A stretch of DNA of 64,000 nucleotides from Tenacibaculum sp. M341 (GCF_004337695.1 NZ_SJXJ01000011.1:1-64000), one strand, 5' to 3'; positions 35,939 to 44,707 are shown, numbered from the stretch's first letter. A program made the numbers and translations. The notes: generated by a model from the letters alone, not told the origin.

Positions 35939-36037
35939 GAAAACTTACATAAACTGGTAAATATATTTAGGGATTTTATATTTACTACTCTTCACAAAAA
36001 AAGAACACCATTTTAGAGGGAATTGGTGTTTTTTTTT
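35939..36037 (+). ncRNA. Array unit 1 small RNA (predicted)
   Basis: Operator arms 35863-35874/35892-35903, perfect. -7-like TATATTTA 35926-35933. Hairpin GTAAATATA (35957-35965)/TATATTTAC (35977-35985) with loop TTTAGGGATTT. Terminator AACACCA/TGGTGTT with GAGGG in its loop, then T-run to 36037. Confidence 0.6.
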
Positions 36038-36263
36038 GTCTTATGATTAAATCGATCTAAACTATTATAAATCACTCTAGAAAAATCTTGTTTATCATTA
36101 ATACATGAATCTGTACTGTCTTTAAAGTTAGAGTAGCATAGTAAATATCGAATTCTATAATATTCTGATTTACAAACCAAAAACTTGTCCTAGATCATCC
36201 AAAAAACTCAAAATCAGATGTTTTAGGAATCTGTTTTTAAAACTCTTGTGTATCTTTACAGTA

Positions 36264-36362
36264 GAAAACTTACATAAACTGGTAAATATATTTAGGGATT
36301 TTATATTTACTACTCTTCACAAAAAAAGAACACCATTTTAGAGGGAATTGGTGTTTTTTTTT
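36264..36362 (+). ncRNA. Array unit 2 small RNA (predicted)
   Basis: Left operator arm decayed (TCCTAGATCATC, 36188-36199), right arm intact 36217-36228. -7-like TATCTTTA 36251-36258. RNA and terminator as in unit 1. Confidence 0.55.
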
Positions 36363-36599
36363 GTCTTATAATTAAATCGATCTAAATCTTTTAAAATCTA
36401 TTATAAATCACTCTAGAAAAATCTTGTTTATCATTAATACATGAATCTGTACTTTCTTTAAAGTTAGAATAACATAGTAAATATAGAATTCTAAAATATT
36501 CTGATTTACAAACCAAAAACTTATCCTAAAACGTCCAAAAAACTCAAAACCAGATGTTTTAGGAATCTATTTTTAAAGCTCTTATGTATCTTTACACCA

Positions 36600-36696
36600 G
36601 AAAACTTACATAAACTGGTAAATATATTTTAGGGATTTTATATTTGCTAGCCCCCCACAAAAAAACACCATTTTATATCTCAAGTGGTGTTTTTTT
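36600..36696 (+). ncRNA. Array unit 3 small RNA (predicted)
   Basis: Operator arms 36524-36535/36553-36564 with one mismatch. TATCTTTA 36587-36594. First unit with the CTAGCCCCCCAC segment after the hairpin and the terminator loop TTTTATATCTCAAG. Its upstream spacer is of the unit 1-2 type, so it is the junction between the two subfamilies. Confidence 0.6.
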
Positions 36697-36927
36697 GTGC
36701 TCCTATTTTAAAATACTTTCAAGCCTTATTACTAATTGATTACACTAGTTATTTATATATACAACTGTATGGTACAAGAAAACTAGATTTCAATATCTAC
36801 AGAAACAAAATATATAAACAACTGAATAATAAAAATATACCTAAAAACTTATCCTAAAACGTCCAAAAAACTTAAAATCAGATGTTTTAGGAATCTATTT
36901 TTAAAGCTCTTATGTATCTTTACAACA

Positions 36928-37024
36928 GAAAACTTACATAAACTGGTAAATATATTTTAGGGATTTTATATTTGCTAGCCCCCCACAAAAAAACACCATT
37001 TCATTTCTCAAGTGGTGTTTTTTT
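36928..37024 (+). ncRNA. Array unit 4 small RNA (predicted)
   Basis: Operator arms 36852-36863/36881-36892. TATCTTTA 36915-36922. CCCCCC segment. Terminator loop TTTCATTTCTCAAG, a variant shared with unit 7. Confidence 0.6.
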
Positions 37025-37255
37025 GTGCTCCTATTTTAAAATACTTTCAAGCCTTATTACTAATTGATTACACTAGTTATTTATATATACAACTGTATGG
37101 TACAAGAAAACTAGATTTCAATTTCTACAGAAATAAAACATATAAACAACTGAATAATAAAAATATACCTAAAAACTTATCCTAAAACGTCCAAAAAACT
37201 TAAAATCAGATGTTTTAGGAATCTATTTTTAAAGCTCTTATGTATCTTTACATCA

Positions 37256-37353
37256 GAAAACTTACATAAACTGGTAAATATATTTTAGGGATTTTATATT
37301 TGCTAGCCCCCCCACAAAAAAACACCATTTTATATCTCAAGTGGTGTTTTTTT
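37256..37353 (+). ncRNA. Array unit 5 small RNA (predicted)
   Basis: Operator arms 37180-37191/37209-37220. TATCTTTA 37243-37250. Seven C instead of six in the C-run; otherwise like unit 3. Confidence 0.6.
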
Positions 37354-37586
37354 GTGCTCCTATTTTAAAACTCTTTCAAGCCTTATTACTTAATTGATTA
37401 CACTAGCTATTTCTATATACAACTGTATGATAAACAAAAACTACGTTTCAATATCTACCGAAATAAAAACATATAAACAACTGAATAATAAACTCATAAC
37501 AACAAACTTATCCTAAAACATCCAAAAAACTTAAAATCAGATGTTTTAGGAATCTATTTTTAAAGCTCTCATGTATATTTACAACA

Positions 37587-37683
37587 GAAAACTTACATAA
37601 ACTGGTAAATATATTTTAGGGATTTTATATTTGCTAGCCCCCCACAAAAAAACACCATTTTATATCTCAAGTGGTGTTTTTTT
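37587..37683 (+). ncRNA. Array unit 6 small RNA (predicted)
   Basis: Operator arms 37511-37522/37540-37551, perfect 12-bp. TATATTTA 37574-37581. C-run and terminator as in unit 3. Confidence 0.6.
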
Positions 37684-37914
37684 GTGCTCATATTTTAAAA
37701 TATTTTCAAGCCTTATTACTAATTGATTACACTAGTTATTTCTATATACAACTGTATAGTACACGAAAACTAGATTTCAATATCTACAGAAATAAAACGT
37801 ATAAACAACTGAATAATAAAAACATACCAACAAACTTATCCTAAAACGTCCAAAAAACTCAAAACCAGATGTTTTAGGAATCTAGTTTTAAAGCTCTTGT
37901 GTATCTTTACAACA

Positions 37915-38011
37915 GAAAACTTACATAAACTGGTAAATATATTTTAGGGATTTTATATTTGCTAGCCCCCCACAAAAAAACACCATTTCATTTCTCAAGT
38001 GGTGTTTTTTT
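37915..38011 (+). ncRNA. Array unit 7 small RNA (predicted)
   Basis: Operator arms 37839-37850/37868-37879. TATCTTTA 37902-37909, preceded by TTGTG instead of TTATG. Terminator loop as in unit 4. Confidence 0.6.
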
Positions 38012-38242
38012 GTGCTCCTATTTTAAAATACTTTCAAGTCTTATTACTAATTGATTACAGTAGTTATTTCTATATAAAACTGTATGGAACACGAAAACTA
38101 GATTTCAATATCTACGGAAATAAAACATATAACCAACTGAATAATAAACTCATACCTAAAAACTTATCCTAAAACGTCCAAAAAACTTAAAATCAGATGT
38201 TTTAGGAATCTATTTTTAAAGCTCTCATGTATATTTACAACA

Positions 38243-38339
38243 GAAAACTTACATAAACTGGTAAATATATTTTAGGGATTTTATATTTGCTAGCCCCCCA
38301 CAAAAAAACACCATTTTATATCTCAAGTGGTGTTTTTTT
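38243..38339 (+). ncRNA. Array unit 8 small RNA (predicted)
   Basis: Operator arms 38167-38178/38196-38207. TATATTTA 38230-38237. C-run and terminator as in unit 3. Its downstream spacer is the most diverged of the second subfamily. Confidence 0.6.
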
Positions 38340-38573
38340 GTGCTCCTATTTTAAAATTACTTTCAAACATTATTATTAAGCTGATACTACTAACTATTTT
38401 AAAATGCAACTGTATAATAAACAAAAGCTTCATTTCAATATCTCCAGAAATAAAAACACGTAACCAACTAAATAATAAACTCATACCTAAAAACTTATCC
38501 TAAAACATCCAAAAAACTCAAAACCAGATGTTTTAGGAATCTGTTTTTAAAGCTCTTATGTATCTTTACAACA

Positions 38574-38672
38574 GAAAACTTACATAAACTGGTAAATATA
38601 TTTTAGGGATTTTATATTTGCTAGCCCCCCACAAAAAAAAACACCATTTAGAAGGGAAATGGTGTTTTTTTT
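38574..38672 (+). ncRNA. Array unit 9 small RNA (predicted), next to DUF4159 gene
   Basis: Operator arms 38498-38509/38527-38538, perfect. TATCTTTA 38561-38568. It combines the C-run of units 3-8 with a G-containing terminator loop: AACACCATTT-AGAAGGG-AAATGGTGTT, a 10-bp stem. The T-run ends 21 bp before the next ATG, so read-through would feed the DUF4159 gene. Confidence 0.6.
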
Positions 38673-38693
38673 ATATCTTGCTTTTAAAAGATC

Positions 38694-39329
38694 ATGAGAA
38701 TTCCTTTTATTTTTATTTTTCTAACTACTTGTATTTATGCCCAACAGATTGGCGTTTTAAAATACAATGGTGGCGGAGATTGGTACTCCAACCCTACTTC
38801 ATTACCTAATTTGATAAAGTTTGCTAATAGAAACTCTAAAACATCGATAAATAGTAATATTGCCACTGTTAGTCCAGATAGTGATGATATTTACAATTAT
38901 CCTATTGTTTTTTTAACAGGACATGGAAATGTTTATTTTAGTCAAAGAGATGTAGAAAACTTGAAAAACTACCTTACTTCTGGAGGATTTCTTCATATTT
39001 CTGACAATTATGGTTTAGATAAGTATATCCGTAGAGAAATAAAAAAAATATTTCCAAAAACAGATTTTAAAGAAATCCCTAAAGACCATCCTATTTATCA
39101 TCAAACATTCTCTTTTCCAAATGGACTACCTAAGATACACGAGCACGATAAAAAAGCTCCACAAGGTTTTGGAATTTTCCATGAAGGAAGATTGGTAGTT
39201 TTTTATGATTATGAGAGTGATTTAAGCGATGGATGGGAAGATAAAGTAATACATAACAATCCTGAAGAAATAAGAATAAAAGCCCTTAAAATGGGCGCTA
39301 ATATTATTGAATATTCGTTTAAAAACTAA
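38694..39329 (+). CDS. DUF4159-domain protein
   Basis: 211 residues. Signal peptide MRIPFIFIFLTTCIYA, then QQIGVLKYNGGGDWYSNPTSLPNLIKF, YPIVFLTGHGNVYFSQRDVENLKNYLTSGGFLHISDNYG and HPIYHQTFSFPNGLPKIHEHD, the pattern of the DUF4159 family: a Rossmann/ThuA-like fold in which a YxxxTGHG strand and a 'Gxxlxxdd' loop are conserved. Biochemical function unknown. The start lies only 21 bp after the last array terminator and no separate strong promoter is visible, so expression may depend on the array's last unit. Confidence 0.85.
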   Translation: MRIPFIFIFLTTCIYAQQIGVLKYNGGGDWYSNPTSLPNLIKFANRNSKTSINSNIATVSPDSDDIYNYPIVFLTGHGNVYFSQRDVENLKNYLTSGGFLHISDNYGLDKYIRREIKKIFPKTDFKEIPKDHPIYHQTFSFPNGLPKIHEHDKKAPQGFGIFHEGRLVVFYDYESDLSDGWEDKVIHNNPEEIRIKALKMGANIIEYSFKN

Positions 39330-39347
39330 TACATACAATATATATTC

Positions 39348-39393
39348 AAAACAAGAGACCAATTTCTAATTAAAGAAATTGGTCTCTTGTTTT
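39348..39393. terminator. Bidirectional terminator between convergent genes
   Basis: AAAACAAGAGACCAATTTCT pairs perfectly with its reverse complement (39374-39393) over a 6-nt loop. It serves the DUF4159 gene (plus) and the GH3 gene ending at 39410 (minus). Confidence 0.9.
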
Positions 39394-39409
39394 ATTAATA
39401 ATATCGCTA

Positions 39410-42328
39410 TTAATTTAAAATAGCATCTTGAATTACCTTTTGAATTTTAGTTCTAATGTTACTCTTAACTAATTTTCTGTTATCCATAGTTGGATACACT
39501 CTATTTGAAAGAAAAACATATAAAAGTCCAGATTCTGGATCAACCCAAGTATAAGTTCCTGTAAATCCACTATGACCAAAACTTTTTTCAGAAACACAAC
39601 CACAGGTCGGTTTTTCTCTTGGATTAATTTGTGGCTTATCAAAACCTAAACCTCTTCTATTTTTAACCTCAGGGTAATATCTCGTATTGAATTTATCAAT
39701 TGTTTCTGGTTTAAAAAACTGCATACCTCCATAGTTTCCTCCTTGCAAATACATTTGCATAATTTTTGCTACATCATTGGCATTTGCAAATAACCCTGCA
39801 TGTCCACCAACACCACCTTGCATAGCAGCTCCCATATCATGCACATAACCTCTCAATAATTGATTTCTGTAATATTCATCTTTTTCAGAAGGAACAATTT
39901 CTTTCCAATTAAATTTTTGAAGTGGTAAATATGAAGTCCTATTTAATCCTAAAGGTTTGTAAAACTCTTCTTGAACAATTTTATCTAAACGTTTTTTGTA
40001 TTTTCTCTCTACAATATCTTTCATTATATAATATCCTAGATCACTATAACGATACCCTTTTCGATCTCTTAAATCTGACTCTTTTATAATAGTGTGCATT
40101 GAATCTTTATACACCTTATTTAAATACAAATCTTTAGCTACTTTAATAGGAAACTGTTTCGACTTTTTTGTTCTGTAATACTCTTTTGATATTTTACCAG
40201 TTACAGAATCTAATGTTTTCGTATAAAATGGTATCCAAGCCTTTAAACGAGCATAGTGAGATAAAATCTGTTGTAAATTTAAATCTTCCTTATTACTTCC
40301 TTTATAAGAAGGTAATAAATCTTGTAAATCAGCAAACAATGACAATTTTTTATTTTCTTCTAATCGCATGATTGATGGTAAGGTTGCCAAGATTTTAGTT
40401 AAAGATGCTAAATCATATAGATCAGACTTTTTTACCTTTCTACGTTTATAGTTTGTTTGATATCCAAAATTGTTTTGATATATAACTTTTCCATGACGAG
40501 CAATAATTACTTGCCCTCCTGGTGCCATTTTCTGCTTTAAAATAGTATCAATATAACGATCAACAGATTCTAAATCTTTAGAAGCAATACCTACCTCTTC
40601 TGGAATCGTGTACTGTAATCTGTTTAAAGAAGCTAACTTCATTCCTGTTCCTTCTTTAAAATCATCATTAATAGTTACAGGTATTTTTCCTTGTACAGGA
40701 TAAGCACCAAAAATTGCCTGAGCCGTTAACTCTTGAGCTAACTTACTATTCTGATAAGCAACAACTACAGACTCTATATTTACAAATGTTTTTAATTGTA
40801 ATAAACTATACGGACTTGCGAAGACATTTAATACTACATTATTATTACGAGCTATTTCTTGTAGCCAAACTAAATCTTTATTAGAGAATTTATAAGACTT
40901 CCATGGATGATTGTTTGATTTATGAAAGCCAATAATAACTGTATTGTACTTTTTCAACTTTTTTGTAAGTGTTGCTAAATGTTTTTCAGAAACCACATCT
41001 ACTTTAGTATAGTTCTTTAACATTTCTACAAAAGTGTCTCCCTTGTCATCACCTAAAGCAACATAAGCTATTTTTTTATCCTCTAAATGCTGTAGTGGTA
41101 AATTAAAATGGTCATTTTTTATTACCGAAATTGAATTCTTTATTAATTCTCTATGTAATAATTCATCTTCCTTTGTATTTAAATCAGCTATCAGGTTTTC
41201 TTCGTTGATCGGTTCAAAATTATTTAGACCAACCTTATATTTAGCTTTCAAAATTTTTCTAACTGAAAAATCTAACCTTTCTTTTTTTACAGTTCCTTCT
41301 TCTAATGACTTTTTAAATAATTTAACTGTACTAGGTATGTCTTGAGGAATTAATAACATATCATTACCTGCTAAAAAAGTTGCTAAATTAATCTCTGCTG
41401 CGGTAGCATAATTGGCTGCTCCTTTCATATTTAATCCATCAGTAAGAATCAATCCTTGAAAACCTAGTTTCTGTTGCAATAATCCAGTAACTACATTTTT
41501 AGATAAAGATGACGGTAAATTTACATTTGGCTCTAAAGATGGAATACTTAAATGTGCTGTCATTACACTCGCTACTCCTGCATCAAACTGTCTTCTGAAT
41601 GGATACAATTCAATAGAATCAATTCTTTGTGCCGTAAAATTAATCGTTGGTAATGTAACATGCGAATCTGTTGCAGTATCTCCGTGCCCCGGAAAATGCT
41701 TCGCATTGGCTAACACTCCTACACTTTGCATTCCTTTGGTAAATGCTACCGATTTTTGAGCTACATTTTCTTTACGCTCTCCAAAAGAACGATTTCCTAT
41801 AATTGGATTGTTTGCATTTGTATTAACATCTACTACCGGAGCAAAATTCATATGAATACCTACACGCTTACACTGCTCTCCTATTCTTTTACCTAATTTT
41901 TCAATAAGTGCATCGTCTTTAATAGCACCTAAAGTCATATTCCATGGAAAACGATAGGTGTTTTTTAAACGCATATCTAATCCCCATTCACCATCAAAAC
42001 CAATTAAAAGAGGTACTTTGTTTGCTAAACTTTGGTATTTATTGGTAAGTTTTACTTGTTTCTCTGGAGTTCCTTTCATAAAAATCAAGTTACCGACATG
42101 GTAATCAGTTATCATTTTTGAAATAAACTGCTCGTGCTTTTTATCACTATTTGAATATGCTTGTACCATAAATAATTGACCTATTTTTTCTTCCATGGTC
42201 ATATTTTTCATAATACTATCAACCCATTGTTCTTGAAGTAAATAATTTTCTACTCTAAGTGGATCTACTTGTTGAGCATTTAATAAACTTGTAAAAATTA
42301 AAGCAAGTAAAAATACCTTTCTATTCAT
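39410..42328 (-). CDS. GH3 glycosidase fused to serine hydrolase (beta-lactamase fold)
   Basis: 972 residues. Signal peptide MNRKVFLLALIFTSLLNAQ. Residues about 35-370 are a GH3 beta-N-acetylhexosaminidase catalytic domain: LIGFDGEWG, GERKENVAQKSVAF, AKHFPGHGDTATDSH (about 207, with the NagZ-type His of the catalytic dyad) and LTDGLNMKGA (nucleophile Asp near 296). A GH3 C-terminal domain follows to about 570. Residues about 600-970 are a class C beta-lactamase-type serine hydrolase: SLTK (SxxK, about 641), YSDLGYY (YxN position occupied by D) and HSGFTGT. It probably trims peptidoglycan in the periplasm. This fusion is common in Flavobacteriia. Confidence 0.9.
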   Translation of the reverse strand: MNRKVFLLALIFTSLLNAQQVDPLRVENYLLQEQWVDSIMKNMTMEEKIGQLFMVQAYSNSDKKHEQFISKMITDYHVGNLIFMKGTPEKQVKLTNKYQSLANKVPLLIGFDGEWGLDMRLKNTYRFPWNMTLGAIKDDALIEKLGKRIGEQCKRVGIHMNFAPVVDVNTNANNPIIGNRSFGERKENVAQKSVAFTKGMQSVGVLANAKHFPGHGDTATDSHVTLPTINFTAQRIDSIELYPFRRQFDAGVASVMTAHLSIPSLEPNVNLPSSLSKNVVTGLLQQKLGFQGLILTDGLNMKGAANYATAAEINLATFLAGNDMLLIPQDIPSTVKLFKKSLEEGTVKKERLDFSVRKILKAKYKVGLNNFEPINEENLIADLNTKEDELLHRELIKNSISVIKNDHFNLPLQHLEDKKIAYVALGDDKGDTFVEMLKNYTKVDVVSEKHLATLTKKLKKYNTVIIGFHKSNNHPWKSYKFSNKDLVWLQEIARNNNVVLNVFASPYSLLQLKTFVNIESVVVAYQNSKLAQELTAQAIFGAYPVQGKIPVTINDDFKEGTGMKLASLNRLQYTIPEEVGIASKDLESVDRYIDTILKQKMAPGGQVIIARHGKVIYQNNFGYQTNYKRRKVKKSDLYDLASLTKILATLPSIMRLEENKKLSLFADLQDLLPSYKGSNKEDLNLQQILSHYARLKAWIPFYTKTLDSVTGKISKEYYRTKKSKQFPIKVAKDLYLNKVYKDSMHTIIKESDLRDRKGYRYSDLGYYIMKDIVERKYKKRLDKIVQEEFYKPLGLNRTSYLPLQKFNWKEIVPSEKDEYYRNQLLRGYVHDMGAAMQGGVGGHAGLFANANDVAKIMQMYLQGGNYGGMQFFKPETIDKFNTRYYPEVKNRRGLGFDKPQINPREKPTCGCVSEKSFGHSGFTGTYTWVDPESGLLYVFLSNRVYPTMDNRKLVKSNIRTKIQKVIQDAILN

Positions 42329-42369
42329 ATAAATCTCTTCTTTTAAGATGTATCTAATTACTACAATAC

Positions 42370-42855
42370 CTATACCAAAAATCTTTTATGCCAGCTATCT
42401 TTAGCCGATACCTCCCATGTACTTTCCAATGCTTCTTTGGTATTCACTAAATTGTTAAACACAACTGTATCTTCAGTTATTTTTCCTTCTTTAGCGTAGC
42501 CTTGAAAATCAGCTAGCTTTACAACATTAATTCGATCTTCATCTTTAAAAGAAATATTCATTTTATCCATTAAATCTATTTGTAATGTTTCTTCAAGAGA
42601 TTTAATAAAACGAACAGAGGCATCAATTGAACATCCTGAAGCATTGTTAAAGCTTTCATCAATTGCTATGATTAAAAATTGATTGTACTTTATTGTAAAA
42701 GATCCTTTTAAATCATCTCCATGACGTGTCCATTGATCAATAAACATAATGGCTTTTGCAGAAATATGCTCTATCTCTTCTTGAGAAAAACCTCTATTAG
42801 ATTGATACACCCATACTCTTGCTGTATTGGGTAACTCATTATATTGTACGTACAT
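42370..42855 (-). CDS. Conserved Bacteroidota protein of unknown function
   Basis: 161 residues, soluble, no signal peptide. It begins MYVQYNELPNTARVWVYQSN and contains FIDQWTRHGDDLKGSF, IAIDESFNNASGCSIDASVRF and KDSWHKRFLV. Homologues are often labelled 'ABC transporter ATPase', but no Walker A, Walker B or signature motif is present, so I do not use that name. DESFNNASGCSID with its invariant-looking acidic and Cys residues may form an active or metal site. It lies between the GH3 gene and the exonuclease gene, all on the minus strand with 40-50 bp gaps. Confidence 0.65.
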   Translation of the reverse strand: MYVQYNELPNTARVWVYQSNRGFSQEEIEHISAKAIMFIDQWTRHGDDLKGSFTIKYNQFLIIAIDESFNNASGCSIDASVRFIKSLEETLQIDLMDKMNISFKDEDRINVVKLADFQGYAKEGKITEDTVVFNNLVNTKEALESTWEVSAKDSWHKRFLV

Positions 42856-42904
42856 ACTTTTATGTTATTAGGGAAAACAAGTACTAATACTTATTTTTCT
42901 TACA

Positions 42905-43735
42905 TTATCTTTGATTAAATTTATTTTGTAATGCCTTTAACTTTTCGGCATCAGACATTTGAGGTTGTCTTGCACCCGCCATTCTTTCTTTAATTAGGCG
43001 TAAAACCTTTTTGGTATACAAAGGAAAATCTGCTTGTTGAATCCAAGAATTGTACCCTGGATTTTCTTTTAGTACATCTTCTACTCTTCTACCTTTATAT
43101 TTACCAAATGAAAATATTTCTTTCTTCTCATCATCAAACAAGATAAAGCCAGCAAAATCTGCTCTTTTAGTATGTGCAGAATATTCACTTAATGCTTCAA
43201 CCGAATTTTCAATGTCATCATACTTATCTAATTGTGCTTTTAAAATTTCATAAGTTGCTAATGTATCAGCTTCCGCTGAATGCGCTCCTTCTAACTCTTT
43301 ACCACAATAAAATTTATAACCTGCACTTAATGTTCTTTGCTCTTTTTTATGAAAAATTACCTGTACATCAATTGCTTTTTTATTATCCATATCAAAATCG
43401 ATACCCGCTCTTAATAACTCTTCAGCTAATAAAGGAATATCAAATCTATTTGAATTGAAACCTGCTAAATCAGCATCAGCTATCATCGTATTAACTTGAT
43501 CTGCTAACTCTTTAAAAGTAGGTTCATTTACTACTTTTTCATTTGTAATACCATGAACAGCTGTTACATGAGCTGGAATTTCCATTTCTGGATTTACCAA
43601 CCAAGTTTTACTTTCTTTATTTCCGTTTGGAAATACTTTTAATATTGAAATTTCTACAATTCTATCAGTTGCTATATTTATACCAGTTGTTTCTAAATCG
43701 AAAAATACGATTGGTTTTTCTAATTTTAATTCCAT
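42905..43735 (-). CDS. 3'-5' exonuclease, DnaQ/DEDDh family
   Basis: 276 residues. ExoI motif FFDLETTG (D13, E15), ExoII region LAGFNSNRFDIPLLAEEL, and ExoIII AHSAEADTLATYEI (H and D of DEDDh) show an active proofreading-type exonuclease in residues 1-170. A C-terminal extension FGKYKGRRVEDVLKENPGYNSWI is the small domain found in many Bacteroidota homologues, followed by a basic tail. It is likely a stand-alone DNA or RNA exonuclease rather than the polymerase III epsilon subunit. Confidence 0.88.
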   Translation of the reverse strand: MELKLEKPIVFFDLETTGINIATDRIVEISILKVFPNGNKESKTWLVNPEMEIPAHVTAVHGITNEKVVNEPTFKELADQVNTMIADADLAGFNSNRFDIPLLAEELLRAGIDFDMDNKKAIDVQVIFHKKEQRTLSAGYKFYCGKELEGAHSAEADTLATYEILKAQLDKYDDIENSVEALSEYSAHTKRADFAGFILFDDEKKEIFSFGKYKGRRVEDVLKENPGYNSWIQQADFPLYTKKVLRLIKERMAGARQPQMSDAEKLKALQNKFNQR

Positions 43736-43846
43736 TTATATGATTGTTGAAAAGTCTAAAAGTATATTGTCTTAAAATCTTTTAAATAATTACGGAGGAA
43801 TGATATTTTAATTACTTTTTCTGTTAGACTTTTTTCTCTAATTAAT

Positions 43847-44707
43847 TTATTCGTTATTAAGTTGTGCTTTAAATTCTTCTAGCTTATTTATGTCTTTATC
43901 AGCTAAAGTAGGCTCTTTGAAATTATATTTTTCAAATTCTTGTAAAATTGTTTTAGCTACAATAAATCTTGCTGTAGGCTTATCATCTGCAGGTATTACA
44001 AACCAAGGCGCATAGTATGTTGATGTTCTATTTATAGCATCTTCATAACACTCTTGGTATTGCTCCCATAATTTACGTTCTTTTAAGTCACCAGAAGAAA
44101 ATTTCCAATTTTTTTCAGGAATATTTAAACGACGTAACAGTCTATTTTTTTGTTCTTCTTTAGATAAATGCAAAAAGAACTTTAAAATGATTGTTCCAGA
44201 GTCTACTAAATGTTTTTCAAACTGATTTATCTTCTCCATTCTAGCATGATAGAATTCATCATTCAAATCATCTAAACTCTTTACAGATGGAATATTCTCT
44301 GAAAAAACATACTCAGGATGCACTCTTGTTACCAAAACATTTTCATAATGAGTTCTATTAAAAACACCTACTTTACCTTTTGCAGGTAAAGCAATATAAT
44401 GTCTCCATAAAAAATCATGATTCAATTCTAGCTCTGTAGGTACTTTAAAACTATTAACCTCTACTCCTCTTACGTTAAATTGCTTAAATACTTCTCTAAT
44501 TAAACTATCCTTTCCTGAAGTATCCATACCTTGTAAACATATTAAGGCGCTATATTTACCTTCAGCGTACATGGTATCTTGTAAGTCAGCTAATTTTTTT
44601 CGTGTCTTTTTTAGCTTTTTTTCTGCATCTTCTATAAATTCGAGGGTACTTATTTTTTGAAGTTCTATATCTTCAGATACTTTATATTTCTCTATATCCA
44701 TCTTCAT
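43847..44707 (-). CDS. Polyphosphate kinase 2 family protein
   Basis: 286 residues, typical for PPK2. Walker A-like LQGMDTSGKDSLI (G60-S68), then RGVEVNSFKVPTELELNHDFLWRH, FNRTHYENVLVTRVHPE, and WKFSSGDLKERKLWEQYQECYEDAINRTS as lid region. These enzymes transfer phosphate between polyphosphate and nucleotides. The fold and motifs are clear; AMP, ADP or NDP preference cannot be read from this alone. Two adjacent starts (44707 and 44701) are possible. It is divergent from the DUF1223 gene with about 100 bp between them. Confidence 0.9.
   Translation of the reverse strand: MKMDIEKYKVSEDIELQKISTLEFIEDAEKKLKKTRKKLADLQDTMYAEGKYSALICLQGMDTSGKDSLIREVFKQFNVRGVEVNSFKVPTELELNHDFLWRHYIALPAKGKVGVFNRTHYENVLVTRVHPEYVFSENIPSVKSLDDLNDEFYHARMEKINQFEKHLVDSGTIILKFFLHLSKEEQKNRLLRRLNIPEKNWKFSSGDLKERKLWEQYQECYEDAINRTSTYYAPWFVIPADDKPTARFIVAKTILQEFEKYNFKEPTLADKDINKLEEFKAQLNNE

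Larger units (their letters stand above)
35863..38672 (+). repeat. Array of nine tandem operator-promoter-RNA-terminator units
   Basis: Nine units begin (left operator arm) at 35863, 36188, 36524, 36852, 37180, 37511, 37839, 38167 and 38498, with periods 325, 336, 328, 328, 331, 328, 328 and 331 bp. Each has TCCTAAAAC(A/G)TC and GATGTTTTAGGA whose starts are 29 bp apart, 22 bp, TAT(C/A)TTTA, a hairpin with AGGGA loop, and a T-run terminator, about 175 bp in all. About 155 bp of spacer follows. Units 1-2 share one spacer and terminator-loop type, units 3-8 another. There are no protein genes in this stretch. Confidence 0.9.

Noticed and set aside
35924-38585. Nine-codon ORFs (MYLYNRKLT type) starting at ATGTATCTTTAC in each array unit
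   Set aside because: The ATG changes to GTG in units 2 and 7 and the codons overlap the -7-like box; substitutions fit a promoter (TAnnTTTA) better than a peptide. Leader peptides are not fully excluded.
35863-38672. CRISPR array
   Set aside because: The repeat unit is about 328 bp with conserved spacers, not 25-40 bp repeats with unique spacers; no cas genes are present.
38618-38809. Plus-strand ORF overlapping the last array terminator and the DUF4159 gene
   Set aside because: It overlaps the DUF4159 gene in another frame and starts inside the terminator hairpin of unit 9.
42370-42855. Annotation as ABC transporter ATPase, as commonly given to homologues
   Set aside because: No Walker A, Walker B or ABC signature is visible and the length is too short for an NBD.
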